From positions 610,001 to 674,000 of the forward strand of contig NZ_AP024480.1 in the NCBI RefSeq assembly GCF_017347585.1: DNA of 64,000 nt, read 5' to 3'. The translations under genes were made by a program, and so were the position numbers. The notes below the pieces were generated by a model that had not been told where the DNA came from, ran no database searches, and saw nothing but the letters and a program-made list of their open reading frames with translations. The DNA comes from Caldicellulosiruptor diazotrophicus. Lineage in GTDB: Bacteria; Bacillota; Thermoanaerobacteria; Caldicellulosiruptorales; Caldicellulosiruptoraceae. This document shows positions 50,258-59,584 of the stretch, piece after piece; the first letter of the stretch is position 1, and every line of letters starts with the position of its first letter.

Positions 50258-50304
50258 AAGAGGGGACTGGTAAATTAACAACTTTGGACAGCCCCTCTTG
50301 CTTA
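50258..50304. terminator. Bidirectional terminator between the epimerase-like gene and lysC
   Basis: AAGAGGGG (50258-50265) pairs with CCCCTCTT (50292-50299), with flanking T-rich tracts on both strands. Confidence 0.85.
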
Positions 50305-50306
50305 TT

Positions 50307-51536
50307 TTATTTACCATTACTGTTCAAAAGGTGAAGTTTGAACTTGTCATGTATAGCTCTAACAGCCTTTTCAGCATCCTTTTCGTCAATCAAGACTGAT
50401 ATCTTTATCTCAGATGTCGAAATCATCTCGATGTTGATACCTGCATCATAAAGAGCTTCAAACATCTTTGCAGCAACGCCTGGATTGTTGACCATTCCAG
50501 CACCAACTATAGATACCTTTGCAACATTGTCTGCATATGTTATATCCTTTGCGCCAATTACGTGCAGATTCTTTGTCAAAACATCAAGTGTCTGCTTTAA
50601 ATTGCTCTTTGATACTGTAAAGGATATATCCTTTGTTTTTTCTCTCCCAATTGACTGCAAAATTATATCAACATTTATATTTTCTTTTGCCAAAAGTGAA
50701 AATATCTGAAATGCCTTGCCCGGAACATTTTCAACTCCAATCACCGCAACCCTTGCAATATCCTTGTCACACGCAACGCCGGATACTAAAAGCTTTTCCA
50801 CCGAGTTTACCTCCTTTACAATTGTTCCTTCAATGTCGTTGAAAGATGACCTAACAACAAGAGGAATATTGTATTTTTTTGCAAGCTCAACAGACCTGTT
50901 ATGAAGTACCTTTGCACCAAGTGTGGCAAGCTCTAACATCTCATCATAAGAAATTTCTTTGAGCTTTGAGGCGTTTGGAACAATTCTTGGGTCTGCTGTA
51001 TAAACACCGTCAACATCTGTATATATTTCGCATTTGTCAGCTTTCAAAGCGGCAGCTAAAGCTACAGCTGTTGTATCAGATCCTCCACGCCCCAGCGTGG
51101 TTATATCATCATACTTATTTATTCCCTGAAAACCTGCAACAACAACTATGTTCCTTTTATCAAGCTCTCTTTGAAGCCTTTCTGTGTCAATTTCAATGAT
51201 TCTTGCATTTGAATAGTGGCTGTCTGTCTTTATTCCTGCCTGCCACCCGGTTAGCGAAATAACAGGATACCCAAGCTTTTCGATTGCCATTGCCATAAGG
51301 GCAATTGAAATCTGTTCACCTGTGGAAAGAAGCATATCCATCTCTCTTTTTGAAGGATTTTCGTTTATCTCTTTTGCCTTTTCAATAAGCTCGTCTGTCG
51401 TATCGCCTTGAGCTGAGACAACAACCACAACCTTGTTTCCTTTCTCATATTCGCTAATTGCCCGCCTTGCTGCTCGAAATATTCTTTCTTTGTCTGCAAC
51501 AGATGTTCCACCATACTTTTGGACAACTATTCCCAA
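50307..51536 (-). CDS. lysC: Aspartate kinase, beta-type with ACT domains
   Basis: A 409-residue aspartokinase of the Bacillus LysC size. VVQKYGGTSVADKERIFRAA binds ATP. FQGINKYDDITTLGRGGSDT is in the catalytic domain. Two C-terminal ACT domains (VIGVENVPGKAFQIF, then VSIVGAGMVNNPGVAAKMF) give feedback control. It phosphorylates aspartate, feeding homoserine, threonine, lysine and methionine. It is the last gene of the ACT-hom-thrB-lysC set on the minus strand. Confidence 0.95.
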   Translation of the reverse strand: MGIVVQKYGGTSVADKERIFRAARRAISEYEKGNKVVVVVSAQGDTTDELIEKAKEINENPSKREMDMLLSTGEQISIALMAMAIEKLGYPVISLTGWQAGIKTDSHYSNARIIEIDTERLQRELDKRNIVVVAGFQGINKYDDITTLGRGGSDTTAVALAAALKADKCEIYTDVDGVYTADPRIVPNASKLKEISYDEMLELATLGAKVLHNRSVELAKKYNIPLVVRSSFNDIEGTIVKEVNSVEKLLVSGVACDKDIARVAVIGVENVPGKAFQIFSLLAKENINVDIILQSIGREKTKDISFTVSKSNLKQTLDVLTKNLHVIGAKDITYADNVAKVSIVGAGMVNNPGVAAKMFEALYDAGINIEMISTSEIKISVLIDEKDAEKAVRAIHDKFKLHLLNSNGK

Positions 51537-51628
51537 GATATTTCCCTCCCTTGTAAAATCAATGGTCTAAAATGAAATTTAATAAGACCATTTTGATACT
51601 ATTATATTACACTTTTGAGAACTTTGCT

Positions 51629-52552
51629 TTATCTTTTTAAACTAGTGCTCTGAACAGAAAAAACTGTTGCACCGCTATTGTCAGCTTCCAAAATCATAAA
51701 GTCCCAGTTTGCCGCAAGTTTCATGCTGGCAAGTGCATTTTTGACGTTTTGTTCAAAGATTTCATAATTCTCATCAATAAGAGCGATTATAGAAGGTCCT
51801 GCGCCAGACAAAAATGATCCTTTTGCGCCAGCTTCTAAAGACAGGTTAACAATTTTATCAAAGTCAGGAATGAGCTTTTTTCTGTATGGCTGGTGAAGCC
51901 TATCTTGTGTTGCAGCCGGTAAAAGCTCATAATTTCCTGTTGTGATTGCACTTGCAAAAAGCGTTGCTCTTCCAATGTTAAACACAGCATCTTTGAACTC
52001 AATGTATTTTGGCAGAATATTTCTTGCATATTCTGTTGATAGCTGAAAATCAGGAATAAACACTGCAAACTTGAGTCTTGCTGGCACAACAAACTTGATA
52101 TAGTTTACCTTTTTATCTTCCAGTACTGCAAACACAAGCCCGCCAATCATTGCCGGTGTTGAGTTGTCCGGATGTCCTTCCATCTTTGCAGCAAGATAAA
52201 TCATCTCTTCTTCAGAGAGTTTTCCGCCGCACAGTAAATTCGCAGCATAAATTCCACCTGAGATACAGGCGGCGGAAGATCCAAGCCCACGCGTCAGAGG
52301 AATTTCGTTTATAAGGTTTATCCTAAGCCCTCTGGGATACCAGCCAACTTCATCAAACACCATCTTCATAGCTCTGAACACAAGGTTGTTTTCGTCCTTT
52401 GCAATTGATGGGTCATCCGGTGATGAAGTAATTATAAGTCCTTTTTCAATCTCTTCAACTTCAATGATGTTGTAAAGCTTTAAAGCAACACCCATACAGT
52501 CAAATCCGGCACCAAGGTTTGCCGATGATGCCGGGACCTTTACAGAAATCAT
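51629..52552 (-). CDS. thrB: Homoserine kinase
   Basis: A 307-residue GHMP kinase. VPASSANLGAGFDCMGVALK begins it, and the ATP loop is IPLTRGLGSSAACISGGIYA. FLSGAGPSIIALI is the third GHMP motif. It converts homoserine to phosphohomoserine for threonine synthesis. hom lies 29 bases upstream and lysC follows 92 bases downstream; thrC is not in the window. Confidence 0.95.
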   Translation of the reverse strand: MISVKVPASSANLGAGFDCMGVALKLYNIIEVEEIEKGLIITSSPDDPSIAKDENNLVFRAMKMVFDEVGWYPRGLRINLINEIPLTRGLGSSAACISGGIYAANLLCGGKLSEEEMIYLAAKMEGHPDNSTPAMIGGLVFAVLEDKKVNYIKFVVPARLKFAVFIPDFQLSTEYARNILPKYIEFKDAVFNIGRATLFASAITTGNYELLPAATQDRLHQPYRKKLIPDFDKIVNLSLEAGAKGSFLSGAGPSIIALIDENYEIFEQNVKNALASMKLAANWDFMILEADNSGATVFSVQSTSLKR

Positions 52553-52581
52553 TTTTTCAACTTACCCCCAGACATTTTAGC

Positions 52582-53838
52582 TTATATGTTTTCATCGTAT
52601 CTAACAATAGATAAAATCTTTTCTACAACGGGAATCTTTTCAAATTGAGAAATCTTTTCTTTAAACTCATTTTCTTTCATTTCATGTGTTACAAAAGCAA
52701 ATTCGTTTGTGCCTATCGGTTTGTGTGTATTTACTATCATGCAATCATTGAATATGAGAGACACAGCGTCTTTTGCTTTTGAGTAGTCTTTATATTTCAC
52801 TCTTACAAAGAACCTGCAAGATGTATTTTCAATGTCAACAACTTCAATATCCCCAGATATTGCCCACGTGTAGACATAAGATTTATCTATATGTTTTACA
52901 ATATCTATGATGTCACCAACAACAGCACTTGCTGTTGGAAGCTTTCCAGCACCTTGACCATAAAACATCACATCGCCAATTGCGTCCCCTTTTACTAAAA
53001 TTGCATTGAACACGTCGTCCACGTTTGCAAATGGACTTTTGTAAGGTATCATAAGAGGCGAAACTCTTGCAAATACTCTTTTGTCGTCAATCTTTTTGCT
53101 CATTGCAATGAGCTTTATTGTACAGCCAAGCTCTTCAGCATACTCCATATCCTCTTTTGTTATTTTGGATATTCCTTCTGTATATATGTTTTCATAGTTT
53201 ACATAATGAGAGTATGCAATAGATGACAGAATTGCAATCTTTCTACATGCGTCATGACCCTCTATATCATTGCTCGGATTTCTTTCTGCGTATCCTCTTT
53301 CTTGAGCTTCTTTTAGAGCATCTTCAAACGAAAGCGAATACTTTTTCATCTGAGTCAAAATATAGTTTGTCGTTCCATTTAAAATTCCTGCAATCTCTGT
53401 AATTTGGTTTCCTGCCAAGCAATTTTGAAGAGGTCTTATAATGGGTATTCCGCCACCAACACTTGCTTCAAAGAAATAGTTTATATTATTCTCTTTTGCA
53501 ATCTTCAAAAGTTCTGGGCCGTGTTTGGCAACAAGTTCCTTGTTGGATGTTACAACGTGTTTTCCATTCAAAAGTAGCTTTTTTGTATAAGTGTATGCAG
53601 GTTCAAGCCCGCCTATTGTCTCAACAACTATTGAAATTTCGGGGTCGTTCAATATAATATCAAAATCTTTTATCATCAAATCTTTTGCGGGATGGTCAGG
53701 AAAATCACGAATGTCAAGAATGTATTTTACCGATATTTCTTCCCCTGCTCTTTTTGCAATTGACGATGCATTTTTTGTCAAAACTTCCCATACACCTGAA
53801 CCAACAACACCAAACCCCATTATTGCAACCTTTGCCAA
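52582..53838 (-). CDS. hom: Homoserine dehydrogenase
   Basis: A 418-residue enzyme. The Rossmann start is VAIMGFGVVGSGVWEVL; VVTSNKELVAKHGPELL and FEASVGGGIPIIRPLQNCL are catalytic regions; ILNGTTNYILTQM is conserved. An ACT domain ends the protein (residues 345-410). It reduces aspartate semialdehyde to homoserine. It is preceded by an ACT-domain regulator gene 29 bases upstream. Confidence 0.95.
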   Translation of the reverse strand: MAKVAIMGFGVVGSGVWEVLTKNASSIAKRAGEEISVKYILDIRDFPDHPAKDLMIKDFDIILNDPEISIVVETIGGLEPAYTYTKKLLLNGKHVVTSNKELVAKHGPELLKIAKENNINYFFEASVGGGIPIIRPLQNCLAGNQITEIAGILNGTTNYILTQMKKYSLSFEDALKEAQERGYAERNPSNDIEGHDACRKIAILSSIAYSHYVNYENIYTEGISKITKEDMEYAEELGCTIKLIAMSKKIDDKRVFARVSPLMIPYKSPFANVDDVFNAILVKGDAIGDVMFYGQGAGKLPTASAVVGDIIDIVKHIDKSYVYTWAISGDIEVVDIENTSCRFFVRVKYKDYSKAKDAVSLIFNDCMIVNTHKPIGTNEFAFVTHEMKENEFKEKISQFEKIPVVEKILSIVRYDENI

Positions 53839-53867
53839 CTCTTTTTCCCTCCTTTTTCAAAACCTTT

Positions 53868-54320
53868 TTAGTACTCTTCTCTTCCCAAAATCTCAATCTT
53901 TTTAACACCATCAACCTTTTCAATTTCAAGGATCAAATCTTTAACAGACTTTGTCATCCCCGATGTTCTGATAGAAATTGAAACTGTTGCAATCCCACCA
54001 AGAGGGATGTTTTGATTGATTGTAAGAATGTTGGCATTTGTCTCAGAAATAATGTTTAATATCTTTGACAAAATCCCGGGGATATCTTTTAAAACAAGAG
54101 CAAGAGTTATAATCTTACCACGGGAGCTTTCAAAAAAGGGGAATATACAGTCTTTGTATTTATAAAAAGCACTTCTTGAAATACCTACCATCTTTACAGC
54201 TTCGTTTACAGCTTTCACTTCACCCTTTTCTAATAACTCTTTTGCTTTGACAACTTTCAAAAAAACTTCTGGAAGAACACTTTCTTCGACTATATAGTAC
54301 GTGGCATCTTTCTTTAGCAT
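53868..54320 (-). CDS. ACT domain-containing protein (UPF0735/PheB-like)
   Basis: A 150-residue protein. The N-terminal part holds EAVKMVGISRSAFYKYKDCI, a helix-turn-helix-like segment, and the C-terminal ACT domain holds LALVLKDIPGILSKILNII and GGIATVSISIRTSG. UPF0735 proteins of this form often lie upstream of hom-thrB and may sense amino acids, but the mechanism is untested. The start is ATG 54320 after CAGGTGAAC. A good promoter lies upstream. Confidence 0.88.
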   Translation of the reverse strand: MLKKDATYYIVEESVLPEVFLKVVKAKELLEKGEVKAVNEAVKMVGISRSAFYKYKDCIFPFFESSRGKIITLALVLKDIPGILSKILNIISETNANILTINQNIPLGGIATVSISIRTSGMTKSVKDLILEIEKVDGVKKIEILGREEY

Positions 54321-54363
54321 AACTACTGTTCACCTGTAAAAGACAAATGTTTTTATGGAATGG

Positions 54364-54392
54364 ATTTTAGCATATGTTTTTAAAAAATTCAA
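54364..54392 (-). promoter_or_regulatory. Promoter of the ACT-hom-thrB-lysC operon
   Basis: On the minus strand, TTGAAT (54387-54392), 17-base spacer, TAAAAT (54364-54369) with TGC before it (extended -10). Confidence 0.65.
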
Positions 54393-54422
54393 GTATAAAA
54401 ATAAAAATTCTATTGCATATTA
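54393..54422 (+). promoter_or_regulatory. Candidate sigma-G promoter of the germination operon
   Basis: GTATA (54393-54397), 18-base spacer, CATATTA (54416-54422), matching the sigma-G pattern GHATR then CATNNTA. It lies 19 bases before a small gene and upstream of gerA-gerB-gerC, which are forespore-expressed in Bacillus. Confidence 0.6.
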
Positions 54423-54440
54423 ACTTGTAGAAAGGAGAAT

Positions 54441-54644
54441 ATGGATAAGATGATAAAGCTTTCAGATATAATAACAAAATATAGCATTTTGATGTTTGTG
54501 CTCAGCGGAATCTTGATACTTTTGCTTGACTTAAAAGAGTTGAAATCAAAAAATCTCCAAAGAGAAATCAAACTTGCAAAAATAACAGCAGTAATTTTGA
54601 TAACCATCGGAATTTTAATGTTTATAGTAAGAGTTTTTATCTGA
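54441..54644 (+). CDS. Small membrane protein preceding gerA operon
   Basis: A 67-residue protein with two membrane segments (YSILMFVLSGILILLLDL and AVILITIGILMFIVRVFI) separated by a charged loop. AAAGGAGA precedes ATG 54441; ATG 54450 is an alternative. It ends 14 bases before the gerA start and should be co-transcribed from the sigma-G-like promoter. Clostridial CLC_0170-type small proteins have the same layout. Function unknown. Confidence 0.7.
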   Translation: MDKMIKLSDIITKYSILMFVLSGILILLLDLKELKSKNLQREIKLAKITAVILITIGILMFIVRVFI

Positions 54645-54658
54645 AAGTGGTGAAAGTA

Positions 54659-56254
54659 ATGGGATTTATTGAAATAATAAAACGAAGAAAAGAAAGAATT
54701 AGAAATAGCCAAAAGAAAGAGACAAAAGAATATATTTGTGCTCAAGAGAAAATTTATACGTCTATTGACAATAATCTAAATTATTTGAAAGAGGTACTCA
54801 TAGATAATGATGATATTGTTATAAGAGAATTTTTAGCAGGTGATGTAAAATGTGCTACTGTATTTGTAGATGGGCTTGTTAATAGAGAAATTATAGATAG
54901 AGATGTAATAAAACATCTTATGGTAGAGATACAACTATTTGATAAGAATATTTCTCAGAATGAAGTCTATAGCAAGATATTAAATACCCTTCTTGCTACA
55001 TCTGATATAAAAGAGTTAACAAGTTTTAAGGATGCCATTTTAGACCTTCTATGTGGTGAAACACTTCTATTTATCGATAAATCTGATAAAATAATTAGAA
55101 TTTCAACACGAAATTTTCCTAATAGAGGAATACAACAACCAATATCAGAAAATGCAGTAAGAGGACCTCGAGATAGCTTTAATGAGGTTGTGAGATTTTC
55201 AACAGCTCTTATCCGAAGAAGAGTAAGGGACACAAGGCTTAGAGTAAAAAATTTAAAACTGGGAAGAAGGTCAAAAACTGATGTGTATCTTATATATGTA
55301 GATGACATTGTGGACAAGGACATTTTAAATGAGGTAAAGCAAAGACTATCAAGAATTGATATTGATGCAATAATGGAGTCTGGCATGATAGAACAATTTA
55401 TAGAAGACGACATATTTTGCTTATTTCCAACAATTCAACATACAGAAAGAGTTGATACAGCAGTTGCTGCTCTTTATGAAGGAAGGATTGTTATTTTAAC
55501 TGATAATACAAACTTAGCACTTATTGTTCCCGCAACATTTACCACATTTATACAACACTCAGAGGATTACTATGAAAGGTGGCATATTGCAACGGTTATA
55601 CGAATTTTAAGGATTTTTGCAGCAATTTTAGCCATGACCTTACAAGGGTTTTATATCTCGATATCCTCATTTACCCCAAGTATGATACCTCCTGACTTAG
55701 GTTTGTTTATTGCAGCAACAAGAGAGGGTGTGCCAATCCCAGTATTTTTAGAGGCACTTTTTTTAGAGTTTATGCTTGAGCTTTTAAGAGAAGCAGGCTT
55801 GAGACTTCCAGGACCAATAGGACAAACAATAGGCATTGTAGGCGGGCTTATAATAGGGCAGGCTGCTGTGCAAGCAGGAATTATTTCGCCAATAATGGTC
55901 ATACTTGTTGCAACAACTGCAATTGCATCATTTGCTATCCCAGCATATAATTTTTCAATTTCCCTAAGGCTTTTTAAATTTGTTTATATTCTTGTCTGTG
56001 CTGCTTTGGGTCTTTATGGATTCATACTGTTAAGTCTAATAATTATCGGTAATTTAGTAAAAACAAAAAGTTTTGGAGTACCATATTTGTCACCATTTGT
56101 CTCATTTGAGATTATGGATTACAAGGACGCTATTGTAAGACTCCCGACAAGATATCTCTGGGCAAGACCCATATTTGCTTCAACCCAGCAGAAAATAAGG
56201 ATGCTTTATGAAAGAAGTCTAGATTATGCATCGGCAGGTGAGGATAAAAAATGA
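54659..56254 (+). CDS. Spore germination receptor A subunit (GerA family)
   Basis: A 531-residue protein. The soluble N-terminal domain has CGETLLFIDKSDKIIRIS, NFPNRGIQQPISENAVRGPR and IRRRVRDTRLRVKNL, the hallmark GerA stretch. Four to five membrane helices follow from about residue 310 (PPDLGLFIAATREGVPIPVF). GerA-type subunits help sense germinants in the spore inner membrane. It overlaps gerB by four bases. Confidence 0.93.
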   Translation: MGFIEIIKRRKERIRNSQKKETKEYICAQEKIYTSIDNNLNYLKEVLIDNDDIVIREFLAGDVKCATVFVDGLVNREIIDRDVIKHLMVEIQLFDKNISQNEVYSKILNTLLATSDIKELTSFKDAILDLLCGETLLFIDKSDKIIRISTRNFPNRGIQQPISENAVRGPRDSFNEVVRFSTALIRRRVRDTRLRVKNLKLGRRSKTDVYLIYVDDIVDKDILNEVKQRLSRIDIDAIMESGMIEQFIEDDIFCLFPTIQHTERVDTAVAALYEGRIVILTDNTNLALIVPATFTTFIQHSEDYYERWHIATVIRILRIFAAILAMTLQGFYISISSFTPSMIPPDLGLFIAATREGVPIPVFLEALFLEFMLELLREAGLRLPGPIGQTIGIVGGLIIGQAAVQAGIISPIMVILVATTAIASFAIPAYNFSISLRLFKFVYILVCAALGLYGFILLSLIIIGNLVKTKSFGVPYLSPFVSFEIMDYKDAIVRLPTRYLWARPIFASTQQKIRMLYERSLDYASAGEDKK

Positions 56255-57357
56255 TAATAAATGACAATGACAAAATTTCTAGTTTTCAGTGTTTTGTGCT
56301 GTTGGTATCTGTTATGATAGGAATTGGTATAATGTTTATGCCTGCATCTGTTGCAAAAGCATCAGAACAAAATGGCTGGTTTGTTGTGATGCTTGGTGGG
56401 ATATTATCTTTTTTAGTTTTTCTTATAATATTTAGAGTCACTATGATAAATCCTGATGTGACTATAATTGAACTTTTAGATAAGGCATTTGGAAAGATTC
56501 TTGGAGTTGTTTTTTCATTTGTATATGTAGTTTACTTTATAATCTTTTCTGCTTTTGAAGCAAGACTAATTACAGAGACAGCTAAGGAATTTTTATTTAC
56601 ACTCACACCAAATGAAGTTTTAATTATTACATTTCTTTTTACTTGTGCTTATATTTCAAGATATGGAATAGAAGTGATTGCACGCATGTGCGAAGTTTTA
56701 ATGCCAGGAATTGTACTGATAATTATTGTTTTAAGCTTTTTTGTGTATCAAAAGCTTGACTTTTCAAATCTTCTTCCTGTTTTAAACATTCCTTTTACAA
56801 AACTCATTAAAGGAATTGGTACGACAATTTTTAGCTTTCTTGGTTTTGAAGTATTTTTATTTTTTATGCCATATGTAAGAAGAAAGGATAAACTAATCAA
56901 GAGTGCTTTTTTTGGATTTCTTGTTACAATCTTGTTATATGAGATTATAGTAATTTTTGCGACAGCTGATTTTGGCTCAAAAGTAGTACAAACCATGGTA
57001 TGGCCGACACTAAATCTTTTTAGAGATGTAACAGTTTTAGAAATAGTTATTGAAAGACCTGAAAGCATTGTTGTTGCCCTATGGATGATTACAACTTACA
57101 CCACAGAGATTATATTTTTAATGACTACAGGATTGATTTTGGCAAGAATTTTTAACACAAAAGAACATAATTTCTTTGTTTTTATTCAGTTACCATTTAT
57201 TTATATTTTATCATTAATACCACAAAATATATCAGAAACACAAAAATTTATGGATTATTTTAGTTATTTTTTTGCATCTTTCACTGTATTATTATTACCT
57301 TTGGTAACCCTGGTTATTGTCTCAATAAAAAAGAAGGTGAAGAAATATGAAACATAG
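56251..57357 (+). CDS. Spore germination receptor B subunit (GerB family permease)
   Basis: A 368-residue APC-like membrane protein with about ten helices. SVMIGIGIMFMPASVAKASE near the start and ARMCEVLMPGIVLIIIVL in the middle are GerB features. It is the presumed germinant-binding subunit. ATG overlaps the gerA end, and the gene overlaps gerC by 11 bases. Confidence 0.93.
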   Translation: MIINDNDKISSFQCFVLLVSVMIGIGIMFMPASVAKASEQNGWFVVMLGGILSFLVFLIIFRVTMINPDVTIIELLDKAFGKILGVVFSFVYVVYFIIFSAFEARLITETAKEFLFTLTPNEVLIITFLFTCAYISRYGIEVIARMCEVLMPGIVLIIIVLSFFVYQKLDFSNLLPVLNIPFTKLIKGIGTTIFSFLGFEVFLFFMPYVRRKDKLIKSAFFGFLVTILLYEIIVIFATADFGSKVVQTMVWPTLNLFRDVTVLEIVIERPESIVVALWMITTYTTEIIFLMTTGLILARIFNTKEHNFFVFIQLPFIYILSLIPQNISETQKFMDYFSYFFASFTVLLLPLVTLVIVSIKKKVKKYET

Positions 57358-58642
57358 TAAAAAAGCAGTATTAGGCGTTTTAATAGTAATTTCAATGCTT
57401 TATTTATCTGGCTGCTGGGATAGGGTTGAGATAGAAGACAGGGGTTACATTCTTGCACTTGGTGTTGACAAGTATGACCCAAGTGATTTGAAGAAGTACG
57501 AAACGAGTGAATATATTAATCTTGATAGAAAAACTCAAAAATTTTCTCCTGAACAAAAAAAGCCAGATATAAAGACAAACCAGAAAGGCATTGATCCCCA
57601 AACAAAAAGAAAAGTAAAGCCTCCTCTTCCAAGCAGTAAAAATCAATACAAGTTTGCAGTGACAGTACTTTTCCCAAACCTCAGAACTATAGGAAAAGAT
57701 TCAAAGTCAGATGAACAAATGAGATTTTTATTTGTAAGACCTACAAACAATGTTGTTGGAATTAGAAACTATCTTGAAAGAGAAATAAATAAAAGACTAT
57801 ATTATGGATATTTAAAAGTAGTTGTTTTTGGAAAGGACCTTGCTAAAGACTCTGGACTTGTAAGAGAAGTTTTGGATGGACTTAACAGAGAAAGTGATAT
57901 TCCACAGAACACATATTTACTTGTTTCTGAAACAACTGCAAGAGACATACTTAACACCATGCCACTTGTCCAACCTGTAACTGGTATTCATCTTTTTGAA
58001 ATATCCAAAAATGCTTCAATTTATGGTAGGGTTATTGATACTCCATTGGGCCAAGTTGTGAATAGTTTTATAAATTCAAATTGTGCAGTTATATCAAGAG
58101 TAGAGCCTGGAGTTGAAACATTGAAAATAGCCGGTGCTGCTGTATTTAAAAATTTTAAATTTGTAGGTTGGATAGATGAGAAGCAGCTTCAAGTTTATAA
58201 ACTTCTGATGGGGAAGGCTCAACATGCATTTTTTGACGATTTAAAATACAAATCTTCGTATATTCCGTTTGTGACAACAGAAATACAGGTAAGAAAAAAA
58301 ATAAAGGATGATAAAGATAGATTAAGGATTATATACAACTTGCGGATAGAAGGTGAGGTTACCGAGTTTGTTTTCAAAAGTGGTTATAAAGTGTTGGATG
58401 ATCCTATGAGACGGTTTATACAAACTGAGCTAAATAGAATAATAAAGCAAAGATCGCAACAGCTATGTTATATATTAAATGTAAAGTACAATGCAGATGT
58501 ATTGGGAATAGGAGACTTTATATCTAAACACAGACCGAAAGAATGGGAAAAACTAAAAAAAAGCTGGGATACTGAACTGAAGAAAATTAAAGTAGAAGTA
58601 ATACCAGATGTGAGAATTCGTAGAAGTGGGACGGCATTTTAA
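57347..58642 (+). CDS. Spore germination receptor C subunit (Ger(x)C lipoprotein)
   Basis: A 431-residue lipoprotein. The lipobox LYLSGCWDRVEIEDRGYILA is typical of GerC. Residues about 45-100 form a lysine-rich hydrophilic insert (KTQKFSPEQKKPDIKTNQKG) longer than in Bacillus GerC. The core follows (NNVVGIRNYLEREINKRLYY), then NTYLLVSETTARDILNTM. It is lipid-anchored on the spore inner membrane and completes the tricistronic receptor. Confidence 0.92.
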   Translation: MKHSKKAVLGVLIVISMLYLSGCWDRVEIEDRGYILALGVDKYDPSDLKKYETSEYINLDRKTQKFSPEQKKPDIKTNQKGIDPQTKRKVKPPLPSSKNQYKFAVTVLFPNLRTIGKDSKSDEQMRFLFVRPTNNVVGIRNYLEREINKRLYYGYLKVVVFGKDLAKDSGLVREVLDGLNRESDIPQNTYLLVSETTARDILNTMPLVQPVTGIHLFEISKNASIYGRVIDTPLGQVVNSFINSNCAVISRVEPGVETLKIAGAAVFKNFKFVGWIDEKQLQVYKLLMGKAQHAFFDDLKYKSSYIPFVTTEIQVRKKIKDDKDRLRIIYNLRIEGEVTEFVFKSGYKVLDDPMRRFIQTELNRIIKQRSQQLCYILNVKYNADVLGIGDFISKHRPKEWEKLKKSWDTELKKIKVEVIPDVRIRRSGTAF

Positions 58643-58713
58643 ATTTTATGTATAAAAAGTGTTTTTAGAGTAAATGCTAAAAATAGAAATAAAAATACGA
58701 GAGGTAAGAATAT

Positions 58714-59406
58714 ATGATAAAAAGATATTTCTTTTCTAAACCTTATTTATTGCCATTAATTTTTTCAATAATAATATTTACGATAATTTTTGAATATTTA
58801 AATTTTGAACAAATTGATAATTTACAAAAAAGTCTATCAAAATCAGTTTTAAGACTTCATATATTAGCAAATAGTAACTCAAAAGAAGACCAGAAACTAA
58901 AAATTTATGTACGGGATAAAGTAATAGAATTTTTATCGAGAAATATTGATTTTTCAAAGAGTAAATATGAAGTTATAAAAGAAATCAGTAATAAAAAGTT
59001 TCAGATTGAAGATTACATTGAGAAGGCTATTAAAGAAAAAGGGAAAAACTATAATGTAAAAGTAAGTATTCAAAGAGATTTATTCCCAAACAGAGTTTAC
59101 AATAATTTTCTTTTCCCATCTGGTATTTATGACTGTGTTAGAGTTTTTATAGGTGATGGGAAAGGAAAGAACTGGTGGTGTGTTATATTTCCGCCGCTTT
59201 GCATAGTAGATGAGACAAAGTTAGAACTTCCAGCTGAGGCTAAAAAAGAGCTCAAAAGTTCACTTTCCAAAAAAGAATATTTGATTGCAACAAGCTATGG
59301 GAGCGTAGACAAAATACCTGTAAAGCTTAGACTTAAAATATATGAGATTTTGAAAACGAAATTTTACAAAGAAGCATGGTTTAAACGAATTTTTAGGAGT
59401 ATTTAG
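58714..59406 (+). CDS. spoIIR: Stage II sporulation protein R (SpoIIR)
   Basis: A 230-residue secreted signalling protein. An N-terminal membrane or signal segment (LPLIFSIIIFTIIFEYL) precedes SVLRLHILANSNSKEDQKLK, the conserved SpoIIR start. GKNWWCVIFPPLCIVDE is the family tail motif. SpoIIR is made in the forespore and activates SpoIIGA to process pro-sigma-E in the mother cell. GTATA at 58650-58654 with GTAAATGCT 15 bases on is a weak sigma-F-like match, consistent with its expected control. Confidence 0.92.
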   Translation: MIKRYFFSKPYLLPLIFSIIIFTIIFEYLNFEQIDNLQKSLSKSVLRLHILANSNSKEDQKLKIYVRDKVIEFLSRNIDFSKSKYEVIKEISNKKFQIEDYIEKAIKEKGKNYNVKVSIQRDLFPNRVYNNFLFPSGIYDCVRVFIGDGKGKNWWCVIFPPLCIVDETKLELPAEAKKELKSSLSKKEYLIATSYGSVDKIPVKLRLKIYEILKTKFYKEAWFKRIFRSI

Positions 59407-59438
59407 ACTTCAAATTCAGTATTAAGTCAGTACCTCAG

Positions 59439-59494
59439 AAAGCTCTTTTAGCAAAGCTTTTTGTTAGCTTGCTGAAAGAGCTTTTTATTTTTTG
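59439..59494 (+). terminator. Terminator after spoIIR
   Basis: AAAGCTCTTTTAGCAAAGCT (from 59439) pairs imperfectly with AGCTTGCTGAAAGAGCTTT (ending about 59484), followed by TTATTTTTTG. Confidence 0.8.
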
Positions 59495-59584
59495 ATATTT
59501 AGAGTATTTAAAAAATACAGTTTTTTTTGATATACTTAATAACGTAGTAATCAAAAAATCTCAAAGTAATAGGAGGAAGATTTG

